This document shows, piece after piece, positions 1 through 8,270 of a DNA stretch of 64,000 nucleotides. Numbering within the stretch: position 1 is the stretch's first letter; every line of letters starts with the position of its first letter. Source of the DNA: UBA1413 sp037447215 (GTDB taxonomy: Bacteria > Bacteroidota > Bacteroidia > Bacteroidales > Prolixibacteraceae); the NCBI GenBank assembly GCA_037447215.1, contig JBBIHB010000017.1, forward strand, positions 1 to 64,000. The letters run 5' to 3'. The position numbers and the translations under genes were made by a program. A model generated the notes under the pieces. That model made no database searches. It was not told the origin of the DNA and was given only the letters and a program-made list of their open reading frames with translations.

Positions 1-326
1 GGTTTCATAAATTCGATTTTGGTTCAAAATTAAAGAATATTTCAATATACTTTTATTGACAAATGGTAAAATCCTAAATAAAATCATCGTAAGAATTTGG
101 ATTTGGACAAAGGGTGTTCATCCACATAAAAATAGGTCTATCCTATCAATGGATATTTGCGCCGGGAATATTTTCCGAATCTGGAACGTGTTGATGGTTA
201 CCGGGGAATCTGATATTTAATGGAATCGAGTGAACAATATCACGATTCATATGTATTTAAATGGTGAAAATAAAGGATATTGAAAATTTTTGGTATTTTA
301 ACAAGCGAAAACCAAATCAGCTTATA
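1..326. other. AT-rich non-coding lead-in
   Basis: I see no supported gene here. A 70-codon open stretch (about 11-220, plus strand) has no start codon and no recognisable protein features. The region presumably holds the promoter of the cytochrome/dehydrogenase gene that follows, but no TAnnTTTG element stands out. Confidence 0.4.
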
Positions 327-1757
327 ATGAAATCAAAACAACGTTTTTTCAGATTGTTCTACATCACATTGGCAGTTGTCGGAATATTAAGTATTTCTTC
401 ATTTATGTACCAGGCCAGGGATATCGAAAAAGGGGCAAAATTGTATCAGGATTATTGTGCATCGTGCCACGGGATTAATATGCAGGGCGGAAATGCGCAG
501 AGCCTGATTAACGGGGTTTGGCAGTTTGGGGCCGAAGACGGGTACATTTTCCGGAATATTAAATATGGGATCACCCATCTGGGCATGCCAGCTTACGAAA
601 ATTCACTGAGCGATTCCGACATCAACGATATACTGGCATACATAAGGGCTGCTGAAAAAGAAAAGGGGGTGGTGAGGCCGCCCATTGCAAAAGAAACCGG
701 AACAATGGAGTACAACCTGAATATCGAAATTTTTGCTGAAGGGCTCGAAACACCCTGGTCTATTGATTTTATGGATAAAAATACGGCGCTGATAACCGAA
801 AAACCCGGCAGGGTCAGAATGGTGCGGAACGGAATAATGGATTCCCAGCCTGTGGCCGGGACACCGGTTGTACTGAATGAAGGACAGGGAGGCTTGCTTG
901 ATGTGGCTGTTGATCCGGATTATACACAGAATGGATGGATATATCTGGCTTATAGCCATGCCATTGAAGCGGCCGGGCAAAACAGGCCGGTATCCATGAC
1001 CCGTATTGTTCGGGGGAAAATTGTTAACAACAAATGGACCGACCAGCAGGTATTGTGGGAGGCTCCGGCCGGAATGTACCGCGCCACAAGGCACCATTAT
1101 GGTTGCCGGATTGTTTTTGACCCGTGGGGGCACCTCTTCTTTGCCATTGGCGACCGTGGGATTCAGGATCAGGCACAGGATACGACACTGCCAAACGGGA
1201 AAGTTCACCGGATTTTCCCTGACGGGACTATTCCTTCCGATAATCCGTTCAGGGTAGTCCCGGGTGCTATGCCTTCGATCTATTCGTTGGGCAACCGCAA
1301 TATTCAGGGGATGGCCATACATCCGATTACAGGCCAGCTATGGACAACCGAACACGGGCCAATGGGAGGTGATGAACTGAACCTGATCCTTCCGGGAAAG
1401 AATTATGGTTGGCCTGTTGTAACTTATGGAAGGAATTACAACGGAACCATTGTATCGCAACACGCGCATTATCCCGGAATGGAACAGCCCAACTTTATAT
1501 GGAACCCTTCTCCAGCGCTTTGCGGACTCGATTTTTATACCGGCGATATGTTTCCGAACTGGAAAAACAAGCTTCTTGCAGGCGCTCTCAGATACGAGGA
1601 AGTTACTTTACTCACCCTGCATGAAGACCGGGTAATACATACCGAAACAATCCTGAAAAATGCAGGGCGTGTCAGGGATCTTACCACTGGCCCCGACGGG
1701 GCTATTTATGTTGTTCTCAATAATCCCGATGTGGTGGTTCGCCTTTCGAAGAAATAG
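327..1757 (+). CDS. Cytochrome c / PQQ-type sugar dehydrogenase fusion
   Basis: Predicted exported redox enzyme that oxidises an aldose with pyrroloquinoline quinone and passes electrons to its own heme. I chose the ATG at 327 rather than 261 because it opens directly onto a basic N-terminus and a hydrophobic signal or anchor segment (about residues 8-27). A class I cytochrome c domain follows: heme motif CASCH at residues 44-48, a likely axial Met in HLGMP near 87, and the typical SDxDINDILAYI ending. From about residue 130 there is a beta-propeller of the soluble aldose dehydrogenase (Asd/YliI) family, with FDPWGHLFFAIGDRG, SLGNRNIQGMAIHP and WTTEHGPMGGDELN. The fusion order, cytochrome first, suits direct electron transfer. 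PQQ use is inferred from the family. The last 41 bp overlap the convergent CPBP gene. Substrate unknown. Confidence 0.88.
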   Translation: MKSKQRFFRLFYITLAVVGILSISSFMYQARDIEKGAKLYQDYCASCHGINMQGGNAQSLINGVWQFGAEDGYIFRNIKYGITHLGMPAYENSLSDSDINDILAYIRAAEKEKGVVRPPIAKETGTMEYNLNIEIFAEGLETPWSIDFMDKNTALITEKPGRVRMVRNGIMDSQPVAGTPVVLNEGQGGLLDVAVDPDYTQNGWIYLAYSHAIEAAGQNRPVSMTRIVRGKIVNNKWTDQQVLWEAPAGMYRATRHHYGCRIVFDPWGHLFFAIGDRGIQDQAQDTTLPNGKVHRIFPDGTIPSDNPFRVVPGAMPSIYSLGNRNIQGMAIHPITGQLWTTEHGPMGGDELNLILPGKNYGWPVVTYGRNYNGTIVSQHAHYPGMEQPNFIWNPSPALCGLDFYTGDMFPNWKNKLLAGALRYEEVTLLTLHEDRVIHTETILKNAGRVRDLTTGPDGAIYVVLNNPDVVVRLSKK

Positions 1758-2667
1758 TCGGGTATTGTTTTCTGACCGTAATAAACAGGAATAACCCGAT
1801 AGCGAAACTGATTAATGCAATATACCATTCACCGGGTACAGTACCGAATTCTTCAATTCGTTGACTGATGGCGCCATTGTCGATAAGGTAGAGAAGCGTA
1901 ACAGCAGCTGCATTATTGATAAAATGTGCGATTATCGGCAACCATAAGCTTCCTGACCATACAAGCAGGTAGCCAAATATACCGCCAAGGATCATGCGGG
2001 GGATAAATCCGTAAAATTGGAGGTGCAGGGCGCTGAACAGTGCTGCCGATAACCATATTCCCCAATGATGGTTCCTGGCCATTTGTGTAAAAAGTTTCTG
2101 AATAACCCCCCTGAACAGCAATTCTTCTCCAATTGCCGGTAAAACAGCAATCATAAACAGGTTGAAAAGATATCCTCCAAACGAACCGACTTTAAGGAAG
2201 GCTTTGGTGAGTTTCTCAGCTGTATCTTCTGCATTCCGCATCCAGGTTTCCATTCCCGAAAGCCATTCGGGAAAATGCATCCTCGAATTGATTTCGCCGG
2301 TAAAATTGATAAAAGGGTTTATGATAAAAATTAACAGAAAAACAAGCAGGATTGCCTGCCCGGTTGGTTTTTTGTACAATTGAAGGTATTCCCGCCACGA
2401 AGGGTGAAATAGCGATGCAGCAATAATTGATGGAACCACAAATAGCCCAATGGTTTGAAAAACCTGTAAATATTTGAGCAGTTTCATGGATTCGGGATCG
2501 CTGAAATCGAGCCCGGTCAACATGCCGACAACCTTTTCAAATCCAAAAACAGGCAAGGCCAGAACTGCCGCTACCAGTTGAATGATCAGAAAAACCACTA
2601 CAACAATGAACCCTGTAAAAATAAGTTTCATGCCGGGTCTTAAATCCCTGAAGATTGTGAAATCCAT
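1717..2667 (-). CDS. CPBP (CAAX/Abi) family intramembrane protease
   Basis: Polytopic inner-membrane glutamic protease of the CPBP family, relatives of the eukaryotic Rce1 prenyl protease. The family signature is intact: EE at residues 181-182 with R186 in GEELLFRG, H215 in FSALHLQ, and H248 in HFINN. Long hydrophobic stretches near residues 15-40, 70-88, 104-121, 167-180, 205-215, 225-255 and the C-terminus fit an eight-helix membrane protein. Bacterial members act in bacteriocin self-immunity, surface anchoring or unknown processes, and nothing nearby points to a substrate. Its 3' end runs 41 bp into the opposite-strand dehydrogenase gene, and it may be read with the PHP phosphatase gene just upstream (30-bp gap). 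Confidence 0.88.
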   Translation of the reverse strand: MDFTIFRDLRPGMKLIFTGFIVVVVFLIIQLVAAVLALPVFGFEKVVGMLTGLDFSDPESMKLLKYLQVFQTIGLFVVPSIIAASLFHPSWREYLQLYKKPTGQAILLVFLLIFIINPFINFTGEINSRMHFPEWLSGMETWMRNAEDTAEKLTKAFLKVGSFGGYLFNLFMIAVLPAIGEELLFRGVIQKLFTQMARNHHWGIWLSAALFSALHLQFYGFIPRMILGGIFGYLLVWSGSLWLPIIAHFINNAAAVTLLYLIDNGAISQRIEEFGTVPGEWYIALISFAIGLFLFITVRKQYPTISSKGEPPHRDY

Positions 2668-2697
2668 ATAACAAAATTAATGGTGAAGGGGTTTAAC

Positions 2698-3480
2698 TTA
2701 TATTCTGATGAAACCCCGGATACGGCGGTTAAAGGTAACAATTTCGCGGTATCCTGTTTTTTTCAGCAAATCAATAGCACCCTGGAAATGCCTTGCAACC
2801 TGGCCGGGGTGATGGGCATCTGATGTTAGGGTTACCGGAACCCCTTGTGCATGAAGTATCTCAAGCCATTGCTGTCCGGGATTGAATTCAGCACATGGTC
2901 GGTCGAGCCCTCCGGTATTCAGTTCGACCACGGCCCCCGATTCCCGGATGATTTTTGCTGTTTCTTCATAGAGAGGGGCCTGGTCGGTCTCCGGGTAGAC
3001 ACCGAATTTTTTAATGATATCGAGGTGCCCGATTATGTCGAAAAGCCGTGAACCGGCCATTTGCTTTACCAGGTCATAGTACATGGCATATAACTCGTCG
3101 TTGGGCCATTTGCCGTAAAACGACTGATCGCCATCGAAGTTCCATTCGCCGATAAAGTGAAGCGAACCGATTACATAGTCGAGTGGAAGGCTCTTAATTA
3201 TGGCTGCCAGTTCTTGTTCGCGCCCCGGAAAATAGTCAAGCTCAATACCATACCTGACTGTTATGAAGTGGCTATACTTTTCCCTGATTTCGTAAATCTG
3301 GCGTGTCATAACGGGTAAATCAACTTCCTGCATGGCCCAGCTAACAGGTTTCAGGCAAACATGGTCGCTGAACCCGATTTCATCCAATCCTTTTTCGATG
3401 GCTGCCCTCACAAGGTCTTCATAGGGGCACAAACCATCGGAAAGGACGGAATGGGTATGGTAATCGGTCAATCCACGCAT
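2698..3480 (-). CDS. PHP-domain phosphatase, histidinol-phosphatase-like
   Basis: Metal-dependent phosphoesterase of the PHP superfamily, closest in pattern to the HisJ/HisK histidinol-phosphatases of histidine synthesis. The first PHP motif is at the N-terminus (DYHTHSVLSDG), later ligands are in GFSDHV and IGSLHFIGEW, and the last motif is in LTSDAHHPGQVARHF near the C-terminus. Length (260 residues) is normal for HisJ. No other his genes are in the window, so a different sugar-phosphate or nucleotide substrate is possible. It is 6 bp downstream of the DUF1080 lipoprotein gene on the same strand, which suggests co-transcription, though the functions have no clear link. Confidence 0.8.
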   Translation of the reverse strand: MRGLTDYHTHSVLSDGLCPYEDLVRAAIEKGLDEIGFSDHVCLKPVSWAMQEVDLPVMTRQIYEIREKYSHFITVRYGIELDYFPGREQELAAIIKSLPLDYVIGSLHFIGEWNFDGDQSFYGKWPNDELYAMYYDLVKQMAGSRLFDIIGHLDIIKKFGVYPETDQAPLYEETAKIIRESGAVVELNTGGLDRPCAEFNPGQQWLEILHAQGVPVTLTSDAHHPGQVARHFQGAIDLLKKTGYREIVTFNRRIRGFIRI

Positions 3481-3486
3481 AATTTC

Positions 3487-4200
3487 TTACAATTCCCTGA
3501 TTTTTATATTCCGGAACATGGTAAGCCCGCCATGGTCCTGCAGCCCTATATGTCCCTGTGCAGCGGCACCATAGTATTGCTCCTCTGCCCATTTGCTGCT
3601 GGCTTTCAGTTGCAGCCATTCATCTGTCCAGAGCTCATACTCCACTACTTTAACACCATTAAGCCAATGTTCCACATACTGACCGTTCACCACAATGCGT
3701 GAAAGGTTCCATTCGTCCAATGGTTTTACTAACGCACCAACCGGTGCATGCATACCATAATTTGCTCCGCTCAACTGATCGGGATTTAGTGATCCCTGCC
3801 AGTGGTTGGCGTCGATGAGTTGATATTCAGGACCTGATTGATATAGGGCCGGGGCTACATTTTCAACCACATGAAAAAATACCCCTGAATTGCTTGCTGT
3901 ATCTATTTTCCATTCAAGTGTAAGTTCGAAATTCGAGAACTGTTCTTTGGTGATGATGTCGCCGCCATGATCGCTTCCAATGCCAGAATTGTACAGTATC
4001 CCGTCGATAATTTTCCAGCCTGATACTTCGCCGCCATTGTAAATTTTCCAGTTATTCAGGTCATTTCCATTAAACAGCAGTTTCCACCCTTGAGCGATTT
4101 CGGTTTCGGAAATGGTATTAATGGGTGGATATTTCGGAGCCTGGGGGGCGCATGATACAAAAAATGAAACAACTATGGTCAGTATCAGTATCCTTTTCAT
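3487..4200 (-). CDS. DUF1080 / 3-keto-disaccharide hydrolase-like lipoprotein
   Basis: Secreted lipoprotein with a concanavalin-like jelly-roll domain of the DUF1080 family, now often named 3-keto-disaccharide hydrolase. The signal peptide ends in a lipobox with Cys at residue 17 (FVSCAP), so the protein should sit on the outer or inner membrane. Typical family segments are GWKLLFNGNDLNNWK, the GGDIITKEQFSNFELTLEWK region and GHIGLQDHGG at the end. Such proteins are often encoded beside Gfo/Idh/MocA oxidoreductases in Bacteroidota; a remnant of one lies about 1 kb away on the other strand. Hydrolysis of 3-keto-glycosides is a family inference, not something the sequence proves. Confidence 0.85.
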   Translation of the reverse strand: MKRILILTIVVSFFVSCAPQAPKYPPINTISETEIAQGWKLLFNGNDLNNWKIYNGGEVSGWKIIDGILYNSGIGSDHGGDIITKEQFSNFELTLEWKIDTASNSGVFFHVVENVAPALYQSGPEYQLIDANHWQGSLNPDQLSGANYGMHAPVGALVKPLDEWNLSRIVVNGQYVEHWLNGVKVVEYELWTDEWLQLKASSKWAEEQYYGAAAQGHIGLQDHGGLTMFRNIKIREL

Positions 4201-4327
4201 ACTTAATTGGTTTATAAATTCAGCCCCGAAATTACGAAATGTCCTTTAATTGATGGCTGCTTTTCAAAAATTTAAAATACTCCGGGTTTTCCTTCAAAGT
4301 TCTTACCTTTACTTCCGGATAAACCAA

Positions 4328-5131
4328 ATGAATATGCATTTGAACAAAGCATTTATAGCAATGATCCATATTGCTGCCCTTCCGGGAACACCCAATAACA
4401 GGCTTTCCGTTGGTGAAATAGAAAAGCAGGCAGTTAACGAAGCCAAATTGTTGGTTAAGCATGGTGTGGATGCGATGATGATTGAAAATATGCACGACCG
4501 GCCATATCTGAACCGGAAGGTAAGTCCTGAAATTACAGCAGCTATGACAGCTGTTGCTTTGGCTATACGGAACGAAAACCCTTTACCGGTTGGTGTTCAG
4601 GTGCTTGCAGGTGCCAATAAAGAAGCGCTTTCGGTTGCTCTTGCTGCCGGTCTCAGTTTTATCAGGGCCGAAGGTTTCGTATTCGGGCATCTGGCCGACG
4701 AGGGATGGATGGACAGTGAAGCCGGTGAACTGCTCAGATACCGGAAAGCTATTGGGGCCGACCATATCCGGATTTATACCGATATCAAAAAGAAACACTC
4801 TTCACATGCTGCAACTGCCGATATTTCAGTGGTTGAGACAGCAAAAGCTGCAGAATTTTTCCTTTCTGATGGGTTGATTATAACCGGTCAATCAACGGGT
4901 CACCCGGCTGATGTTGAGGATGTCAGACAGGTTAAAAATGTTACTGCACTCCCTGTTATTATCGGTTCGGGAGTTACGGTTGAAAACCTGCCGGGTTATT
5001 GGCCTTATGCTGATGCATTTATTGTGGGTTCGTCGCTGAAAAAAGAGGGTTTGTGGTTTAATCCACCTGATGAAAAAAGGATTTCGGAGATGATGAAACA
5101 AGTCAACTTGCTGAAGTATAATAACTATTAG
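4328..5131 (+). CDS. BtpA/SgcQ family TIM-barrel protein
   Basis: Cytosolic protein of the BtpA family, named from a cyanobacterial factor needed for stable photosystem I and including E. coli SgcQ; no reaction is firmly known. The family opening, AFIAMIHIAALPGTP, lies just after the chosen start, so the longer open frame from 4250 probably includes untranslated sequence. Other hallmarks are VDAMMIENMHDRPY, a central GLSFIRAEGFVFGHLADEGW and the phosphate-binding-like end PVIIGSGVTVENLPGYW with DAFIVGSSLKKEG. Length (about 267 residues) is normal. In non-photosynthetic bacteria these genes usually accompany sugar or nucleoside catabolism. It stands alone here and is followed by the truncated oxidoreductase gene. 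Confidence 0.85.
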   Translation: MNMHLNKAFIAMIHIAALPGTPNNRLSVGEIEKQAVNEAKLLVKHGVDAMMIENMHDRPYLNRKVSPEITAAMTAVALAIRNENPLPVGVQVLAGANKEALSVALAAGLSFIRAEGFVFGHLADEGWMDSEAGELLRYRKAIGADHIRIYTDIKKKHSSHAATADISVVETAKAAEFFLSDGLIITGQSTGHPADVEDVRQVKNVTALPVIIGSGVTVENLPGYWPYADAFIVGSSLKKEGLWFNPPDEKRISEMMKQVNLLKYNNY

Positions 5132-5269
5132 TCCCATCCCGGAATATCAAAATACTTTAATTTCACTGTGCAGCACAATTCAATTATCAATAGATGAAAT
5201 CACCATGATTAGCAAAACGCAAACCGGAATGAATAACGTTCCTCATGGTGATTCCCCGCCAGAACGATT

Positions 5270-5752
5270 TTGTCGGGCTGGCATCTGACCATTAAAAAAC
5301 AAATAATTTATACAGATGACAACAAGCGTATGCTGGCCAGAGCCCGTCAAATCGATGGCTGCGATAACGATGTATCCGAATCGGTAATGGGGACCGAAGG
5401 GGTGCTATACTTAGGCGGCAACATGAGGATCGAGAATTTCAAGGGGGAAGAGATATGGAAATACGACCGTGAGGTTAATCCGTTCAAGAACCCTTACGAT
5501 CAGGAACATGTGCACCTGGTGGAATCCATCGGGCTGAACAAAAAAATAAACCAGGCCGAAGAACTTGCCAATTCAACCATGATTGCCATTATGGGGCGCG
5601 AGGCGGCCTATACCGGAAAAGCCATAACATGGGATGAAATTATGGCCTCGACCCTCCGGTATGGCCCGACCGAATACGCCATGGGGCAGGTACCCGATTA
5701 TACCGAAGGGGTTGCCCCGCTGCCCGGACGCGAACCCGGTTCACCCATCTGA
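5270..5752 (+). pseudogene. Gfo/Idh/MocA oxidoreductase, C-terminal remnant
   Basis: Only about the last 155 residues of an NAD(P)-dependent sugar oxidoreductase remain. The fragment resembles the C-terminal alpha/beta domain of Gfo/Idh/MocA proteins: ARQIDGCDNDVSESVMGTEG, NPYDQEHVHLVESI, and the typical STMIAIMGREAAYTGKAITWDE ending. The whole Rossmann fold with the nucleotide-binding GxGxxG is absent. The frame opens at a TTG just after an in-frame TGA at 5249-5251, and the 140 bp upstream shows no trace of the missing part, so a 5' deletion is more likely than a real short gene. It precedes the broken cytochrome/FGE-like gene by about 60 bp, which suggests a former two-gene operon. Confidence 0.8.
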
Positions 5753-5811
5753 TTGGTTGTGGGCCGATACTTAAAACCTTTACAGCCTTACCTATTTCCG
5801 ACAAATTACAG

Positions 5812-7345
5812 ATGCGTTTTAAAAGCTTCCTGAAAAAGTTCAGTTTGCCTGCCCTGATAGCCGGAATGGTTATCGGGGCCGGTTTAACCTTAGGCGGAAA
5901 CCGGTTGATGACCGCCACCAGCACTAACGAATATTGCATGTCGTGCCACATTCATACCCATGCCGACGAAGCATGGACCAAATCGCCGCATTACCACAAT
6001 GCCAGCGGGATACGTACCGGCTGTGTCGATTGCCACCTGCCCCCGAAAGGCAGTTTTAAGCATCTGTCGGCAAAAGTTAGAACAGGATTGCACGATTTAT
6101 ATGCTTTCCACTTCAAAGACCATGAATTGTTCGATTGGGAAAGAAAACGGCAATTGGAACATGCCGTAAAAATTGTATATAACGAATCGTGTGTGGCCTG
6201 CCACCAGGAACTGTTTCCCAAAAGCCTTTCCGCCGAAGGGGGAACCGCACACCTGTATTACGAGCAGAATGCCGAAAAACTCAACCTGCAGTGCATCAAC
6301 TGCCACCTCGACGTAGGCCATTTTAACCCCAACTTCAAACATGAACGGCTTACCGGGGTCCCGGTAGCATCATCCGGGGAGCGCGAACTTTTTAAAGCAC
6401 CGGCAGAAATAACCCGTTTTGAAAATTTCACGGAGTTTATCCCCAATACATCGGTATCGTTCAATATGATAGCTATACCGGGGGGAACGTTCCGGATGGG
6501 CAGCCCCGATAAAGAACCCCTGCGCAATTCCGACGAAAGCCCCGTACGCGAAGTAACCCTTTCCCCTTTCTGGATGGGCGAGGCAGAAGTAAGCTGGAAC
6601 GAGTTTTGGTCGTTTTATGGCGCCACTATGTCGGAAGGCAGGGTTGATATCCACCAAATAATGGCGCGGAATGCAGCCAATGTGGATGGGATCAGTGGAC
6701 CTACCCCACCATTTGGCATCCCCGAACAAGTTGGGGCGGTGGAAACAGGCCTCCATAACCATTACCCATTATGCCGCGCAGGTTTATTGTCAGTGGCTCT
6801 CGAACGTGACAGGCAAAAAGTACCGGCTCCCTACCGAAGCTGAATGGGAATATGGATACAGGGCAGGCACCGTAACACCCTATTTCTTCGAAGGAGACCC
6901 GAAAAGGCTTACCCCCAGTGGATTGCGCAACCGAATTTTCGGACTGGATACCACCCATATCAATTCGTATGTGGTGTATGCACAGAATTCGGGGTCGCGT
7001 ACCCAGGAGCCTTCGTTTGTAAGGGCAAACCCATGGGGGTTGAAAAACATGGGGGGCAACGTCATGGAATACTGCTCCGACTGGTATGCCCCCGATGCCT
7101 ATGCCCAAACCGAGGGTAAGGTTATTAACCCCAAAGGGACCGAAACCGGGACTGAAAGGGTAGTCAGGGGAGGATATTATGGCTCACAGGCAGGCGATGT
7201 GCGTTCGGCAGCGCGAACCCATACCCTTTCGGACGAATGGTGGCGCACCGACCCTTAGCAACCCAAAAGTATCTGGTGGTATTCCGATTTCAAGGGTATC
7301 GGGTTCAGGGTAGTGTGCGAGGTGGACAGCAATATTCTTCCATAA
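5812..7345 (+). pseudogene. Tetraheme cytochrome c / formylglycine-generating-enzyme-like fusion, disrupted
   Basis: The N-terminal part is a NapC/NrfH-like membrane-anchored cytochrome: one transmembrane helix (about residues 11-30) and four heme motifs, CMSCH, CVDCH, CVACH and CINCH. From about residue 215 a sulfatase-modifying/EgtB-like (SUMF1) domain begins (MIAIPGGTFRMGSPDKE, then SPFWMGEAEVSWNEFW). Near 6730-6751 the frame changes twice within about 20 bp: FGIPEQ in frame 1, then WGGGNRP in frame 3, then ITITHYAAQVYCQW in frame 2, as expected from two single-base deletions. The last frame carries YRLPTEAEWEYGYRAG and GGNVMEYCSDWY, meets TAG at 7256-7258, and continues in frame through SIWWYSDFKGIGFRVVCEV to TAA at 7343-7345, so the TAG looks like a mutated CAG. 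Function of the intact fusion is unknown to me. Confidence 0.85.
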
Positions 7346-7372
7346 TGTATCGACATTAACTCAACAATAGTT

Positions 7373-8002
7373 TTATAAACCGCTTAACCCTTCTTCTATC
7401 CGGTATTCGGTTACAGCGAAGCCATGTTGTTTCAAGGCTGCCATAAAACCATGGTTTAACATTCTCCCGGCCTTTAGGGGAAAATCCAGCAAAGCCGGGT
7501 AGTTTTCAGGATCATCGGGGCGTGAATAAAACCAGCGGCAACTTGCTACATTAGTTGACAGATAAATCCGGCAGGCCATTGGCCTTGCATGGTAAGCTAT
7601 ACAGGCATTGTTCTCCAACAATGGGCAGGGAGATTTGTAATGCAGCATTTCTTTTTCCTGCAAGGTTTTCACCTGGTAATTTTTGGTCGTTGCCCTTTTT
7701 CTCAGTTCATCGACCTTTTCCGCTGGAAGTACCTTTCTGACCTGGTTGGCAAGGTATTGAATTTCGAAAGTATGGGCAAATATCGGCTGATGGCAGCACC
7801 AGGCGCACCCTTTAGTACAATCAACAACCACTCTGTTCCGTTTGGCCTGTTGCAACAACGAATCAATTAGCCCGTCAATGGCGGAGTAGAGTTGCTCAAT
7901 GCCCATGGCAAGAGCCTCTTCTGAATAACTTTCGGCGATAACTGACTGTCCCAGACGGTATCCGTCGGAATAAAAAATCCGGTCGGTTTCATGTTTATTC
8001 AT
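7373..8002 (-). CDS. YkgJ-type cysteine-cluster protein
   Basis: Small cytosolic protein of the YkgJ (UPF0153) family, thought to bind zinc or an iron-sulfur centre; its role is not established. The cysteine pattern is complete: DCTKGCAWCCHQP in the first half, then CPLLENNACIAYHARPMACRIY and a further Cys-Arg-Trp (SCRWFY). The N-terminal 60 residues are helical and lack cysteines. Length (209 residues) is longer than the minimal family domain but common in Bacteroidota. It is separated from the glycan operon by about 270 bp and from the broken cytochrome gene by only a few bases in convergent orientation. Confidence 0.85.
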   Translation of the reverse strand: MNKHETDRIFYSDGYRLGQSVIAESYSEEALAMGIEQLYSAIDGLIDSLLQQAKRNRVVVDCTKGCAWCCHQPIFAHTFEIQYLANQVRKVLPAEKVDELRKRATTKNYQVKTLQEKEMLHYKSPCPLLENNACIAYHARPMACRIYLSTNVASCRWFYSRPDDPENYPALLDFPLKAGRMLNHGFMAALKQHGFAVTEYRIEEGLSGL

Positions 8003-8086
8003 TGCCTTTTTAGATAAATATCAGGCATAAAAATAGGGGAATTGATGATTTGGTAGCAGTATTCCCAATATCCCTGGGTTTATTTA

Positions 8087-8200
8087 GGGCCTGCTGAAAA
8101 AGCAACAAATCGTTGATAATCTGAATTTTTACATTCGCAAAAACAATTTTTAGTGCAAGCATTTTAAAATCAAATCACTTAAATCCTTGCATAAAATGTT
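8087..8200. mobile_element. Possible insertion-sequence end remnant
   Basis: The 270-bp gap between the YkgJ-type gene and the GH51 gene holds no ORF. GGGCCTGCTGAAAAAGC at 8087-8103 resembles the terminal repeats of IS1182/IS4-group elements (CTTTTTCAGCAGGCCC on the other strand), and the AT-rich sequence after it looks like the untranslated edge of such an element. No transposase fragment or partner end is present, so this is a pattern-based suggestion only. Confidence 0.25.
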
Positions 8201-8217
8201 TCGTTGTTCCATTCAGG

Positions 8218-8260
8218 GGCCTGACAGGCTTCACCTTTAATTATGTTTTTCTGTCAGGCC
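8218..8260 (-). terminator. Hairpin after the GH51 operon
   Basis: A perfect 10-bp inverted repeat, GGCCTGACAG (8218-8227) and CTGTCAGGCC (8251-8260), with a 23-nt loop, sits 10 bp beyond the GH51 stop codon. There is no U-run after the stem on the minus strand, so it may act as an mRNA 3'-end stabiliser or an imperfect terminator rather than a classical intrinsic terminator. Confidence 0.5.
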
Positions 8261-8270
8261 TTCTGATATA

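Noticed and set aside
11..220. Open stretch of 70 codons on the plus strand upstream of the first gene
   Set aside because: It has no start codon, AT-rich codon use unlike the neighbours, and no protein features.
603..1322. 239-codon open frame on the minus strand opposite the sugar dehydrogenase
   Set aside because: Antisense shadow of a well-supported gene, with no family resemblance and no start context.
6671..7258. Separate 195-residue FGE-like gene
   Set aside because: Its first 25 residues are out-of-frame translation; the domain continues from the upstream cytochrome frame, so this is the 3' part of one broken gene.
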